A stretch of 64,000 nt of DNA from Moringa oleifera (taxonomy: Eukaryota > Streptophyta > Magnoliopsida > Brassicales > Moringaceae). This document shows, in pieces, positions 1-12,101 of the stretch. Below the pieces are notes generated by a model. The model had not been told where the DNA came from and made no database searches. It worked only from the letters and a program-made list of their open reading frames with translations. Every line of letters starts with the position of its first letter. Position 1 is the first letter of the stretch. The DNA is taken from assembly GCA_021397835.1 (NCBI GenBank), contig JAJFZO010000658.1, forward strand, positions 937,501-1,001,500, written 5' to 3'. The position numbers were made by a program, and so were the translations under genes.

Positions 1-21
1 GTTTCTATTTCAATTGGCCAC

Positions 22-63
<42 letters not shown>

Positions 64-206
64 TTACAATTCTTTGTCTTCTTCATTTCCATGAATGTTA
101 CCTACTCTTATAATTTTCACTAGAAAAACTTCCCCTTAGTTTGCTTCAGATATGATAGTCTCCTGAAAGAATAGGAAGTGCCAAAGGGACAAAAATAGTA
201 ACCTAC
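1..206 (-). repeat. Intron sequence with a (CT)n microsatellite
   Basis: This is the edge of an intron of the WDR91-type gene, since the donor of the last visible exon lies at 206-205 on the minus strand. An uninterrupted CT dinucleotide run occupies roughly positions 25-56. The next exon, which should lead into the WD40 repeats, is outside the window. Confidence 0.55.
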
Positions 207-1780
207 CAACATATGGACCATCATAGAACATTTTAATGGCATCGCTGGTTCCTCCAACCTCAACATGAAGAGAAGAAAATGAAGTTGAATCATGGCATGA
301 TACAGACATTGTAAATCCTGATGAATCTTTCGCTTGTCCAGCAACAGTGGATTCTCGATATGGTTCTGTTTCACCCAAATGTGGAATAGGAGAAGCACAA
401 GCTTCCTGAAAACTTGTAGATGAAAGGTGTTCCTCATGTACAACATTTGATGAAGTTGAACTATTGGCTTGTTCTGTCCTTCTATCGATTGTCAATGCAG
501 CATTACTAGCATTACTCAGTAACAAAATAATATAAGCTTCCGCAAAATAAGTCCTGTGGGTAAGCCCTTACAAAAAGTATCCAAATGAAAGAAGATACCA
601 CTTACCTTCTTGCCTGAGATATCTGAGCCTCCTTTTCCTTCAATAGAGCTTGAAGTTGTGACATCTTAAGCTTAAGTTGTTCGATCTCTTTTTTGAGACA
701 GTTGATAGTGTTCTCATCTGAGCTAATCTTCAACAGGGTAGGGATGCGTGGATTAGTTAAGGATGTATTCTTCAAACTCCAATGAGTAAAAAATGTTAAC
801 ATATTGTCGAGAATTTTTTTTCCCAAAAAAAAAAAGACCCAAACAAAACCAAACAAATGTTTTCATCCTAAAATAACTGGCAAGGAAACAATAAAGCTCT
901 GCTTCTCTTGTTTCTGCAAGAGGATGAAAACAGTCTGGGACGTATGAAGAGAGGTTAACTGTGGAAAGAGACAGGCCCTAAGAATAAGACCTCATATTCA
1001 TTAAAATATTCCACATGATTTTGAATTAACTGATCATATTTCTAGAATATAAGATGAGGATGGGGTCAAACAATGGTTTTATACCCAGTGCGTGTATTTG
1101 CATCATATGGAGATGGAGACTCTGATATATCAAGATTTAAGTAAAGCAACAACAGTGAGCATAATAGTCAAAGGATATGAGTACCATTGAAGATTGTGCT
1201 GAAAAAATTCCTCAGAGAAAGATATAAGGCTTCATACCATTCCTTTGAGAAATAAACATGAAACTGGGGATCCAAGCTTGGGTTTTTTAAATAAGGAATC
1301 GCTGCAGGTGAGCATGACAAAATAAATCAAGGACGGATTAGTTAGTAAGAGCAAATGAAAAAAATAATAATAATAAGAGACAAACTCACCAAACCATTGA
1401 GTCCAATCATTGCTGCTTTGCAGCAAATCATTGCCATTCATTCCAAAAAATTCTACAACTTTTTCGTTCCTTCCCGATTGCATGGCATAAACTATATAGT
1501 ATTTTAGAATAGAGACCTCCAATTTGGACAGAGTAGTAGCAAGTACTATCTCAGATGATGAAGAAAGGCATTGCTTGAAAAAACTCAGGAGACCAATCAA
1601 TTTTTCAGCTTGAAATTTGGGAACATACACCGAGAAGATTAAATCTAAAATCTTATCCACTTGAAACCCTTTCCCAATATCTGTGCATAGTTCTGTCTCG
1701 AAAGCTTGTAAAGTATTTGTGAACCCTCTGAAGACCAGAAACTCTCTCACAAGCTCCTCTGCGCACTGCATGTTCTCCAT
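207..1780 (-). CDS. LisH-domain protein, plant WDR91 homolog (N-terminal part, gene runs off the window)
   Basis: Four coding exons are visible: 1390-1780, 1179-1301, 606-747 and 207-514. Together they encode about 321 residues in one continuous frame. The start is the first ATG, at 1780. Residues 1-130 hold a LisH-like start (ELVREFLVFRGFTNTLQAFE) and a helical CTLH-like region. Next comes WFAIPYLKNPSLDPQFHVYF, a block I recognise from plant WDR91-like proteins, then a coiled coil (about residues 189-216, heptads around LKKEIEQLKLKMSQLQALL) and a Ser/Thr-rich linker. WDR91 proteins act in endosomal maturation and phosphoinositide control in animals; the plant role is inferred from homology. 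The C-terminal WD40 propeller is not in the window. The intron between exons 2 and 3 has AT–AC ends. A 5'UTR intron at about 1786-2514 is likely. Confidence 0.75.
748..1178 (-). other. Probable U12-type (AT–AC) intron
   Basis: No GT–AG pair joins exons 2 and 3 of the WDR91 homolog in frame. The minus strand instead shows ATATCCTTTG at the 5' end (from 1178), TCCTTAAC at 763-756 and AC at 749-748. These match the minor-spliceosome 5' splice site (ATATCCTT), branch site (TCCTTAAC) and AC acceptor, with the branch A about 10 nt from the 3' end. Joining ACT C to GC ATC restores the expected run FNGTRIPTLLKISS. Confidence 0.85.
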
Positions 1781-1785
1781 TTTAT

Positions 1786-2514
1786 CTCAGTAGACCTACA
1801 ACAACGGAACATGCACTCAGGATTCATGGCCTCATATACACTCAACAACCCAATCTTCACAACAGGCTTCTCACCAGCCAAAATCTTCGGAAAATACAGG
1901 GCCAAACCTCCCCTACTGCTATCCACTTACCAATTACTACAAATTTGGATTTCTTTCTGAAAATAAATTTACATGTTATATTAAAAATCGCGATGATAAG
2001 CATAGTTCACACAAAAGCAAAGAACCAACTGGCAATGTCCTAATTCTGGCCATTAAACATTATTATTATAAATAAAAACTTGAATAACAATTTAAGAGCT
2101 ATTGGTAACTATTTGGAACTTCAAAACTGCATTTCTATGTTCTACCAGAAACTTAAGTGGTTATCACGATTGTGCATGCTTGCAGTTAAGACCTCCAGGC
2201 ACATCAGAGTTAGATTAGATTAATCTTTCCGTTTCCTAGTTATTGATAGCATAGCATCTAGCTAGAAGAAAAATGCATTTCTAGATGCTGAACAAAGCTA
2301 TATATAGAAGTTTTCTTTACTTTTCTTTCTCTCACTCTTTCTCAGAATCCAAACAGGAAACAGGAATAAGTTACTTTGTTCGGTTTTCAGGCATATAAAC
2401 AAGCTGAATTAACACAAATTAAGATGCAAGCTCTATAATACCAGTTAGCATCTCTAAGATTCACTGTGACTAAAATTCGGGAACACAAATTAGAAGAGAA
2501 AGATTAAATTTTAC
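1786..2514 (-). other. Probable 5'UTR intron of the WDR91 homolog
   Basis: On the minus strand GGAG|GTAAAA at 2515/2514 is a good donor. CTACTGAG just before 1785 is a good acceptor five bases upstream of the start codon. The leader exon would then lie just above 2515. This is inferred from splice signals only. Confidence 0.4.
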
Positions 2515-2515
2515 C

Positions 2516-3196
2516 TCCAAAAGGCGCAGGAGATTTGGGAGTAACCGAATAATAGGGCTGTGCCTTGAATTTTGGCGATGAAAAGAACCTAATAAATTAT
2601 AATCTGAGATTCTACCTGACAAGTAAATTAGCTTGGCTGTTAAACTTTTCTGTGGTTTCTTGCCAAATTGTGCCGCTTACACAAAGACGTTTGGAAGCCG
2701 TGCTAGCCTACATGCGGAAGTATCACCTGTCATTACAGTGTCATAATTCTACCAATCGAATTAAGCCACGATCTAAGATAATAGCCCAAACCCAACTCTA
2801 TTCGGCCCCAATGAAAGCGATGCAGTATGCCTTGTTGAACCTCAAGGCCCATGATAAGGAATTGGGCCCTAAAGGATCTTCCGTTACTCTTTCTTGCTTG
2901 ATTGTGGGCCGCTCAACATATCGTAATAGCTCATAAAGCCCATGGGCATGACAATAGTAAAAACAAAACGCACCGTATTAGTGTTGCTCTATCCTCATTT
3001 GAATGTTTATTTTCTTTTCGAGCTCAACTTTGTAAATGTTCATTTTAAAAGGAGCTAATAATGGTAACATTCTTTTGGTCAAAATCAGAATTCTGGAGAA
3101 GAAAAAATATACTCTGGAAGAAGGACAGAAGACTGGAAGAGCAGAGCCATAAATAGAATGATTACAACAAAATCTTGTTCTTCTTTTACCCGGAGA
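2516..3196. other. Intergenic: leader/promoter side of the WDR91 homolog and 3' side of the receptor kinase
   Basis: I find no convincing gene here. A plus-strand open frame at 2565-2936 starts at TTG, has no homology I recognise and overlaps the likely promoter of the minus-strand gene. Positions 3060-3196 are likely the 3'UTR of the receptor kinase. Confidence 0.4.
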
Positions 3197-6100
3197 CTAC
3201 CTGGGGGACATTGTGGAATAACTACATGTAGCCTGAGAATGAGATGATGGATGGCTAGTGAAAGTACAGGAGCTGAACTGGTTGAACTCTCTCTTCATCG
3301 CCTTGTACACATGATCTAACCCTTCTTCGATCAGTTCCAACACTGTCTGCGGCATTGCTGGTGTGTTTATATCACCTGATCCTTCAAGCATCTTCACCAC
3401 TTCCCCCATTGAGGGTCTCATGAAGACCTCGTCTTGAATGCACCAGAACGCAACTTTCAGTGCTCTCATGAGCTCTTCTTCTTCCACTGCCCCTTGCAGT
3501 CTCCTGTCTGCAGCTTTTATGGGTGTCCCGTTGGTCATCTCCTGAAGAACACAACGTTGATGCAATTAATTACAGTGGAAATGCATTTCAACAATGAGAA
3601 CGGTTATTAAAGGAAACTGGTTTGGGATACCTTGAAAGCCCATCCAGGGTAAAAGAAGTCCTCTGCATCAAAAGACATGTCAAGATTTCTCCGGCCACCT
3701 ATGATCTCCAGAAGAAGCATTCCGTAACTGTAGACATCAGCTTTTACAGTGATGGGTCGGTTGCTGACCCACTCAGGAGCCAAGTACCCTCTTGTTCCTC
3801 TTACCATGGTGACAACATGCGAGTGCTCTCTCCCCATCAACTTAGCTAATCCAAAATCTGAAACTTTAGGACAGAAGTTTTCATCTAACAGAATGTTTTC
3901 TGGCTTGATATCACAGTGTATTATTCGGTTTCTGCATTGCTCGTGAAAGTATGCAATGCCTTGTGCAGTAGCAATGGCGATATTAAACCGAGTTGGCCAA
4001 TCCAGCAGCCTGTCTCTTGTAGAATACGAAGGGAAAATCCATTTGTCCAGTGACCCATTTTTCATGAACTCGTAAACCAGAAGACTGCAATGAAAATAAT
4101 TTAAAAGCGATATGTTAAAATGTTGTATGAGTCAATGAGTTTATGAATTGAAGCTGAAAATGGCTTTACCGGTGAGAGCCCTCAGAGCAGTAACCCCAGA
4201 GACGAACCAAGTTCATGTGATGCATGGAGCCAATAGTGTTAACTTCGGTTATGAATTCCTTCTCTCCATGAGGCAATACTCTGTCTAGTTTCTTTACAGC
4301 AACCAAAGTCCCATCTGCAAGGCTTCCTTTGTATACGTTCCCGAATCCTCCTGTAAAAGGAACACTAAAGTAGTACACGTTATCAAACGTATCTAATGGA
4401 GATAATTTCTCCTTTTTTTTTTTTTTTCTCAGTTATTATAGGAGTCTGCAGGTACCTGTTCCTAGCAGCTGTGAGAAATTTCTGGTTCGAATTTGCAGAT
4501 CTCTGTAACTGAATTTCATGGGAGCACTGGACACTATCAGGGAATTCTTCATAGATCTCTTCAGGGCCCTCTTTCTATGAACACTGCGATACAGTAACAG
4601 GCAGAGCAGTCCAGCAAGAAAGGCCATGCTGAGAACGATTGGAATAACCAAAACCTTCTCACGGACACTAGCGGACCCATTAGAAGAGTCTTCATGGCCA
4701 GGACCCCTCGTGTCACCTCCTGGATTCACTGAGCCATTAGACCTTACTTTCACGAACAGGGTCGAGCCAGGGTCCTCGAAACCACCAAAGTCCAGGCCCC
4801 TCAAAACCCAACAGTAAGGCTTCTCATCGTCTAGTCCGTAAACAGAAGCAACACACTCACAATCTGACAAACAAGCTTCCCCGCATTTCCATACTGCGCC
4901 TATATCACTGTAGTTAGCAACCACTGAAAGCTCTGAGTAGTAGTAATTCGTTTGTTGCACCGTTGAGATCTTAAATTCAGACGTTTGATTTCCATGCTTT
5001 GAATCACAGTTTCCGATCAGAGAGGAATTCTCTGAACAGTACTGGTTCCCACCGCCAACCTTGGAAGTACCCGGGAAGCATGTACAAGAAGCGTTGGTCT
5101 TGCTTCTGTCCAAGTTACATATTCCATTACCACATGTCCCTGCGATATCGCAAGGGTTTGACACCGCAGCCCATTCGGGTACCCACTGTCGTGAGCCGTT
5201 GACATCATTGTCCCATCTGTATAATCGTAGATTACCATTAGCCTCAAGTATCAATCTCCGAAGAACTGATAAGCGAGTTGAACTGTTTGTAGCTGAAGAT
5301 AACCCGTCATAGTCACCGTCATTCTTGTAAACATAAACTGCTCCATTGGAGGACTCTCCATACACAATCCCGAAACTTCCTGCTTCATCTAACACTGCGA
5401 CAACGTCTCCTGTAACATTGGATATATCGGGTCCAGACCAGTAAGAATAGTTGGTGTAAGCCGCGGGTGAAGCATCGTATACTTCAGGCAAGTTGTAAGT
5501 TAAGGCAAGGCTTAATGAAGTGGGCTGCTGCAACATTTTAAGGGTGTAGTAACCTCCATGAGAAGGTGAATTTGCTGATGTCAGTTCAAGAGGAGCTCTT
5601 AAGGGCTGGTTCGGGAGGAGTGTATCAGATGGGTAAGCGAAAGTCTGCCAGGCAGGGTGATTGGCGGCAGTGTAGAGGATGAAGTTGCCTGATTCTGACA
5701 TGACGGCTGCTTCAACAACGGCGCCTGAGGTGTTTGATGTCCAGACGATGGCGTCTCCGTCCATGAGGACGAGGTCCCCGGTGGTGTCCAGCTCTAAGAT
5801 TGCGTCTTTGGTGACTGGAGAGTTTCTACAGAGATGATCATTGAGAGAAAACGAAAGCGTTGGCTTAAAGTCATCATCATATTACCTGCAATAGCTTATG
5901 TAAAGGCTAGCGACTAAAGGTACTGTATAAATGGGTAACCTTGTTTATCATGGACGAATAATTCACTGAAATTGTAAAAGATCAGATAGAAGATGAACTT
6001 GAGCAGAAATGCAGAAGCCAAATAACAAAAAGAGATCACGAATTTGCATACTTGAATTGGTAGTATGATCCAAATCAAAGCAGAAATTAAGTTGCTCAGA

Positions 6101-6430
6101 ACGCGCATCTATAGATCAAGGGGCTAAAATGAAGTATCTTGAGGACTGTTGGGCTTACCTGTTAGCAGACCAAACAGTTGTTCGATCCCCTGGAAGCTCA
6201 GCAAACCAAATTGCTACTTGGAAACGGCCGGTGGAGTCCAACGGAGTGAACCCAAAAGCAAAGGTTCCATTATCTGAAACCCACGCTTGATCCTCTCTGG
6301 CTAACAACCTCGAACCCAAACCGATTCGGCTAGCCATGCAGACACTGAGGCCGGCCATAGCAGAAAGAAACAAGACCCACAAAGAATCAGAAAGAAAAGA
6401 AGCAGTAGCCATGAAGAACACAACTGGCAT
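3197..6430 (-). CDS. G-type lectin S-receptor-like Ser/Thr protein kinase (At5g24080-like), apparently frameshifted
   Basis: This is a plasma-membrane receptor kinase of the S-domain class. Five exons are visible: 6159-6430, 4456-5825, 4170-4350, 3631-4086 and 3197-3541. In order they encode a signal peptide (to about residue 30), a bulb-type lectin domain, an S-locus region with an EGF-like Cys cluster (CGNGICNLD), a PAN domain (about 354-441), one transmembrane helix (about 481-502), and a kinase with glycine loop [12 protein letters not shown] (from about 545), [13 protein letters not shown] (non-RD), DFG and APEW. The C-terminus HATCSYS/MSPR-type matches the Arabidopsis relative as I recall it. 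Exon 4 is out of phase by two bases with exon 3. Read literally, translation stops about seven codons into exon 4, giving about 615 residues without the catalytic loop. Without the extra two bases the protein would be about 873 aa, the family length. Pseudogene, null allele or base-calling error are all possible. The ligand is unknown. Confidence 0.85.
4079..4086 (-). other. Apparent 2-bp insertion causing a frameshift in the kinase domain
   Basis: After the acceptor GCAG at 4090-4087, the minus strand reads TCTTCTCTGG. The family expects Leu-Leu-Val-Tyr-Glu here. The third exon ends in phase 2 (CAC CG), but the downstream frame carrying YEFMKNGS requires phase 0. A duplicated CT (AG on the plus strand, in ccagagaag) explains the mismatch. 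I see no alternative GT or AG nearby that restores the frame. Confidence 0.7.
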
Positions 6431-7489
6431 TGAAATGTTCGTTAAAGAGCTTACTTAAGTGGGCAAGGTCGTCTCTTATAATGCATGATAAACGAAAGAG
6501 AGTTCAACATTCATGAAGATAATACAGAACATTGTAACACGTGTCCAGTGGTGGGTGAACTAATACTTTGAAATAAATCTTCTCATTTTTGGTCGGTTTG
6601 AACTTTGAAAAGACAAGTATTGGATATTGTGGCACGTCTGCATCCCTTTGTGCTGTTTCGTTGGCTCTATGACCGAAAGGGCCAAAGCTCGTTGCCTATT
6701 GGCACCAGACCCTAGCTTTCTGCAATCAGCGTAACAATAATTCTGATCATTACACTCAGGCTAATCTATGGGGCCTCTGCGTACCGGTCCTTCCTTCTGA
6801 CAAGGACGGTGACCAGACAAAGCTTTAGGCCTCATTAGCAACAATCTGAACTTATGAATGAAAACGTTGTTTTGCTTACTGTCGCATCAAGAACCTTAGG
6901 TCTAAATTATTGGGCTTCAGGTTCGTGTCATGAGCCAATCAGCTCAAGATTTGAGAATTTTAAGAGCCTTAATTCTAAATTATATGAGCATAAATATAAT
7001 TACTGATTACTTGAATTAATTAATATTATTGCAATCAATATTTGAATCCATGAGGCACCTAATTTAGGGTCCGATTGAGCTAGGCCCGACCGGGAACTTA
7101 AAATGGATCCAAATGCAGAAGCAATTGATTAGTGAGAACAAGTCTGGGCTGGCCTGGGCCGTTGCGCCTTTCAATGATGGGTTGCTTTCTGGTTGCTTCA
7201 ATTAACTGTCCACAAAAACGCGTCGTTGCACGCTTTAACGACGCCGTAGTTTGACCGGTTCCACTTGCACAGTTGCATGTCCTCTCAATGCGAGCCTTCC
7301 CTTCCCTCGCTCTTCTGAAAATGACGTCGTGTCTATCTCCGTTCTCTTTGTACTGTACTAGAGCCACTCGTATTGCTCTGCCTCATCGGAGTCACCCTCT
7401 CATTCATAGAACTAAGGTTTGATCGGCCGACTGATGCATAGGCTAAAACCCCTCCAATTCGGGATTCCAGCCACTTCGGTGCTGCCACG
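6431..7489. other. Intergenic region between divergent receptor kinase and CPBP protease genes
   Basis: This is the shared upstream region of two divergently transcribed genes. A possible TATA element for the receptor kinase (minus strand CATTATAAG) lies near 6475-6484, but it is very close to the start codon. The 7098-7367 minus-strand frame has no recognisable domain. I see no further gene. Confidence 0.4.
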
Positions 7490-7652
7490 ATGTCAAGCCC
7501 TTGGTGCCAAACATGCTCTCATCCCCCTAGTCGTCTCTCTGCTCCACATTCTAAGCTTACGGTTCTGAATCCCCCAAGAATCCCATTCTTACTCAGTCTA
7601 AGGTTACATACCACCGGTTCTCTCTCTACTTCTCCAAGCAAAGTAAGCTCTT

Positions 7653-7684
<32 letters not shown>

Positions 7685-9667
7685 CACTCTCTATTGTACA
7701 TGTGTATTATGTGTCCATGTTCCTACTTTTACGTATTGGATTTGAGTACATGCTGTTTGGTTGGTGAGAAAACTAAAAATCGAATATCTAACTGGAACTG
7801 CAGCATACAGCCTTTTTAGGGGGTAATTGAATTTAATATTGAACAAATTACTTGCAGATTATATAAATTCATTATGATTAACGTTGCAATTTTTATGCTG
7901 CCTGACCATAAAAGTCTAAAAGCTTAGAAAGAAACATGAGATTCGCGGTTTCTGTAGAGTTCTTGTAATAAATTGGACATTCTCTTGATGAGATACAATT
8001 AACTTGCAGAGATGGAGATTCTTGTGCTTCAGGCGAGACGACTTCTCCTCAGGGCGTCATGAGTCTGAGTCTGTAGAAGATGGATTTTCAGAAGAATGTG
8101 TGAAGCCTGAATTTGGTAAATCAAATTTTGTGAGAACAGATTGGATCTCTGGTTTTCAAGAGGTAAACTATTATTTCACTCTGCTGTTACATGACGTTAG
8201 TCTGTCCATGAGGATATTTTCTTCGGAAGGATTTGATTTTAGCTGTTGTTTTAACTTGCAATTATTTTTGGTTTTCATTGACAGCTGTTGCATCAGGTAA
8301 CATTATGTTAATATTGAAAAAGAGTGTAGCTAATATCTGAATTGGTGAATGTTATGTTTATTTATTTTGCAGGCTGCAGATGCAGTTTTTAGCGCAGAAC
8401 CTTGGAGTGTCCCATGGACCACAAAGACCATTCTGCAGGTGAATATATTTGCTAAATGGTTATATGAATTGCTTTTGGATAAGATGTAAATTCCACTTTC
8501 TGTGTAATAGTTATTAAGAAGAAATCACTTGGAATTTCCTGAGTTCCCAATCAATTTATTACATTCTTGAGATTTGATCTGGAGTCAAGGGGTCAGTAAA
8601 CTCATTGATTCTAAATGGAGTATTAAATGATACAAACATTCTAGCGTGCTATTACAATGGAGCATTTTTTAATGCTTGGTTCTAGATCTAATTTCCATTA
8701 TATTGGGTGGAAATCCTGATAAAACATTTGTTGTACCACCACCTTTCATTTAAAAGATTATAAATAGCATGACATTGAGAATGCTCAATTTTGTTAATAG
8801 AACAAAGGATATTCATAAAGAGAACAAAGGCTTACATGGGTGTTCAGTAGCTTAAATTAGTTACTTTGGAAGAAGAATTTGCATAGCTTACATAGTTGGA
8901 GTTGTAATTTCATGATATAAGTTAATAGTTGCCAGCTCATGAACAAAACTATTGATTGTTACCTTTCTGGTATATTTCAAAGTTTTCTTATTTTGTAGGT
9001 AATGGTCTTTTGGATAGCCTCATTCTGGTTTGTAGGATCTTGGATAATTCCATTCCTGGCTCACACGGTGGGGTTCAGAAAGGAGTCCTTGACACACAGA
9101 GGGCAAGCCCTATACAGCCTCTTGACTGATGTAGTTGAAGGTCTTACTGGGGTGGCAATCCTTCACCGTTGTCTTGCAAGATTTCGCCCTCTCCCATCTG
9201 ACTGGTTCAGGTTTAGCCTTGAGGGAAAGTGGCAGATTGATGTTGGGTTGGGCTGCCTCATGTTTCCTGTGGTCAATCAGCTCTCACAAGTCAACGTTAA
9301 TCTGTTTCCTATCCTTCCCTCTACACCTGTCACTGTTTCAAGTGTCGAACAATCAATTGTGGCTAGAGACCCAGTGGCTATGGCTCTCTATGCAGTGGTA
9401 GTTTCAGTATGTGCCCCCATTTGGGAGGAGATTGTATTCCGTGGGTTTCTTCTCCCTTCTTTGACCAAATACATGCCTGTGTGGTGTTCAGTCTTTGTAA
9501 GTTCAGTAGCATTTGCGATAGCACACTTTAATATGCAGAGGATGCTGCCACTTGTGTTCCTTGGGGTGGTGATGGGTGCTGTCTTTGTACGAACGAGGAA
9601 CCTATTGGCATCCATGCTCTTGCACAGCCTGTGGAATGCCTTTGTATATTTAGACCTCACGAAATAA
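7490..9667 (+). CDS. CPBP (CAAX/Abi-type) intramembrane metalloprotease family protein
   Basis: Four phase-0 exons are supported: 7490-7642, 8010-8162, 8373-8438 and 8999-9667, giving about 346 aa. The first about 50 residues are rich in Ser, Pro and Arg with few acidic residues, which fits a chloroplast transit peptide. The last exon encodes a multi-helix membrane domain with the CPBP signature: EEIVFRG (Glu267-Glu268 and Arg272), FAIAHF (His300) and HSLWNAF (His333, Asn337). These are the presumed zinc-binding and catalytic positions of the ABI/CAAX-protease-like family. Plant members sit in plastid membranes, and several influence chlorophyll or thylakoid biogenesis without a proven proteolytic substrate. 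The start at 7490 is the only ATG I found that splices in frame to exon 2. An upstream ATG at 7434 is in another frame. Confidence 0.85.
7649..7690 (+). repeat. Compound (TC)n/(AC)n microsatellite in intron 1 of the CPBP gene
   Basis: A CT-rich run (about 7651-7669) passes directly into an alternating CA run (about 7671-7686), just downstream of the exon 1 donor at 7643. Confidence 0.7.
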
Positions 9668-11926
9668 ATTTCTTAAGCTGTACACTATTTTTCTGAATCA
9701 GGTATCTGTTACCATTTTTCTTCAACCAATGCTCAGTGATTGTTGTTCTTTCTGTTGGTTTTACCATGATTTGTTATGATAGCTGTTCTCAGTGGTTTAT
9801 CCTCTCTGATGTGAGCTTTTCTTGTTTGCCTCAGTAACAGTTTGTCACATCTGGAATTCTGGATATGGAGGCTACTGGTGCTTTCACAGAAAAGTGGGGT
9901 TAAGTTAAAGCTCTGTCCTTGAATGGATGGTAGCATCCTTCACGATTCAATGACTTGACAGACATATTCAGACTTAAATCAGAGCAATCCAAGTAGGGAA
10001 TATGTTAGAATTTTATCTTTAGTCAGTATATTTTAGAACCAAATTGCTACCTCCACCTGACTTTTGTACATTTAGGCTCAGCAGCTTTACTGACTCCTTG
10101 TGCATGGATATCCATGAATAATTCTAGAAGACTGGTCCAAGAACTTATTGAGTCCATTGAGACTGTTTCCTCTCACTACATATAATTTGATGTAGGCTGC
10201 TCTCCGTGAATCCAAGTTTACCTTTCAGGAAAGGCATGACACATATCTTCTGTAAATTTTTTCATTAAGTTGATCTGATATATTGACCAAGATTTGCTTC
10301 TCAAAGTTATAATAGTATTTTTTCCCAATGAAAAACATTCTGTTTGGAATTTAACTGCTTTATAATTGCTTAGATTCTCTTGGCAACTGCTTATTGTTTT
10401 GAAGGGAGACCCGAGCGGGGACCAGTTGCTTTCAAGTCACTTCTATTCTTGGCTTTTGTCCCTGAAACCTTGGTCAATGTCCATTTCATTCCCCGACAGT
10501 TATGGGGACCTTTGTCTGCTATTTTTGTTTTTGTAGATTGTTTGTAAATGATAGTTAATTCTATTATGAACGAGAGGGACGTTGCTTTCTCTAGCATTTA
10601 ATTGTTGTGAAGATTCAGCCTCATAGCCATCCAGGATGTTAGTGGATGTAAAAGCCTGAAATTTCCTTACCAAGAGAACTAGATGATATTTTCTTTTTCC
10701 ATTTCTCTCCTTTAGATTTTAGATAAATTTGTTTTTGACTCATTCATGGACAAAACTATAGCTACATATCATAATGGGTGTCATTCAGTCTTATCTATTT
10801 CCTGTACTGAGAGCAAAAGAATTTTTGTCCAATATCATCTTGCATATTTGTTGTGATGCTGTAATGACTGACGTGACTCTGAATATCTTTGTCTGAATTA
10901 CATTTTGTAAATCTTGTCAGGTGTTATTTCCAAGTCGTGACCTTATTTATCTATCTGAGATGTATTATCTCATTTTCTGAATACATTTTATGTCATCATG
11001 TAAGATATTGAAGATCCTTTTGGATATCTTTTTTTCTTTATTATTGCCGGTTATGGAAAATGTGTTAGAACCAAGGAATATACATCTGATCTATGTTTCA
11101 TAAATTAGTGGAAGTTTTTTGACTTCTAATTTAGATTGTCATAGAATATTGGGACATGGTGGGGGATTTGATTAAAAAATTATTTACTCAGCATCTTAAA
11201 GTCTTACTCACATTTTGTCTAGAACATGTTTTCTTTAATTGGGTCCGGAGCATTTTTTTATTATTATTATTATTATTATTTGGTTGGATAGAGTATTTCA
11301 TCTTTATATTAAGCTCTGAACCAGGGCAGTTAGGATGTAAACATCGGACCAAAGCCATCTTTTCAAGCTGCCCATGATTGAAGATTAGAAAGTAAGCAAT
11401 AAAAGATGATGACACAAATTTTGTCAAAAATTCTATACATATATAATTCTATGAAAGATGCTTGAAAGTATGAAGCTTTTCAAAGCATATTGTTTAGACA
11501 ATGGCGTGTGCATGAACCTGCTTCTTCCGTACACATTGGTTGCATTTATTTATTTTCCCTTATAGGTTTACAAGAAACAATTTTAAGCATAAAGACTATT
11601 TATTCTCTCTGGTCTCTCTTTACATTGTTATTTCTAGAGGTCGCATGAAATGCATATGGAGAATGCATGAATCTGTTTCAATTTCTTTTAGCTACTTCTG
11701 ATCAGGCATGAAAATAAATAAATGTGCAGGGAGAAGCCGACTTGTTTGTGAAGTTTAAAGAAAATGTGGGGCAAACTGCTGATGCAACACTACACAATGA
11801 GTGCTCTGTGGGGGGCTCACATTTCTGTTCCTTTTCTCCTTTTCCCTTTTCAATTATTAAAATCCATTGTCTCTTCCCAAACAACCACATAAACACACCT
11901 ATTAGAGAGAGAGAGAGAGAGACACA

Positions 11927-11967
<41 letters not shown>

Positions 11968-11974
11968 ATGAAGG
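9668..11974. other. Intergenic region with 3'UTR of the CPBP gene and a GA-rich tract
   Basis: This is A/T-rich sequence with only short unrelated frames. It includes a TTA trinucleotide run near 11258-11280. GA dinucleotide runs at about 11905-11922 and 11935-11964 precede the MAKR6-like gene. No RNA gene or transposon protein is recognised. Confidence 0.4.
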
Positions 11975-11984
11975 TATATAAATA
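11975..11984 (+). promoter_or_regulatory. TATA box of the MAKR6-like gene, immediately after a GA tract
   Basis: TATATAAATA stands 118 bases before the ATG at 12102, which allows a 5'UTR of roughly 90 bases. The (GA)n run ending at about 11964 lies 10 bases upstream, the usual placement of plant GA-repeat promoter elements bound by BPC-type factors. Both assignments are by motif only. Confidence 0.5.
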
Positions 11985-12101
11985 TGTTATGAGATGCATA
12001 TGTTTCTGTGAGAGGAAGGCCTTCACTGATACCCACCTTGTAGTCATTTTCCCTTCAGAATCTTTTCATCTCTGCTTTCATATCTTAATAGAGTGGAAGC
12101 C

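Noticed and set aside
2565..2936. Plus-strand frame of 123 codons upstream of the WDR91 homolog
   Set aside because: It begins at TTG, has no family resemblance, and overlaps the probable promoter of the minus-strand gene.
7434..7560. Upstream ATG at 7434 as start of the CPBP protease
   Set aside because: Its frame ends before the exon 1 donor. Only the 7490 frame runs through the donor in phase with exon 2.
12093..12101. GTG-initiated extension of the MAKR6-like protein
   Set aside because: Plant nuclear genes rarely start at GTG and a well-placed ATG follows at 12102.
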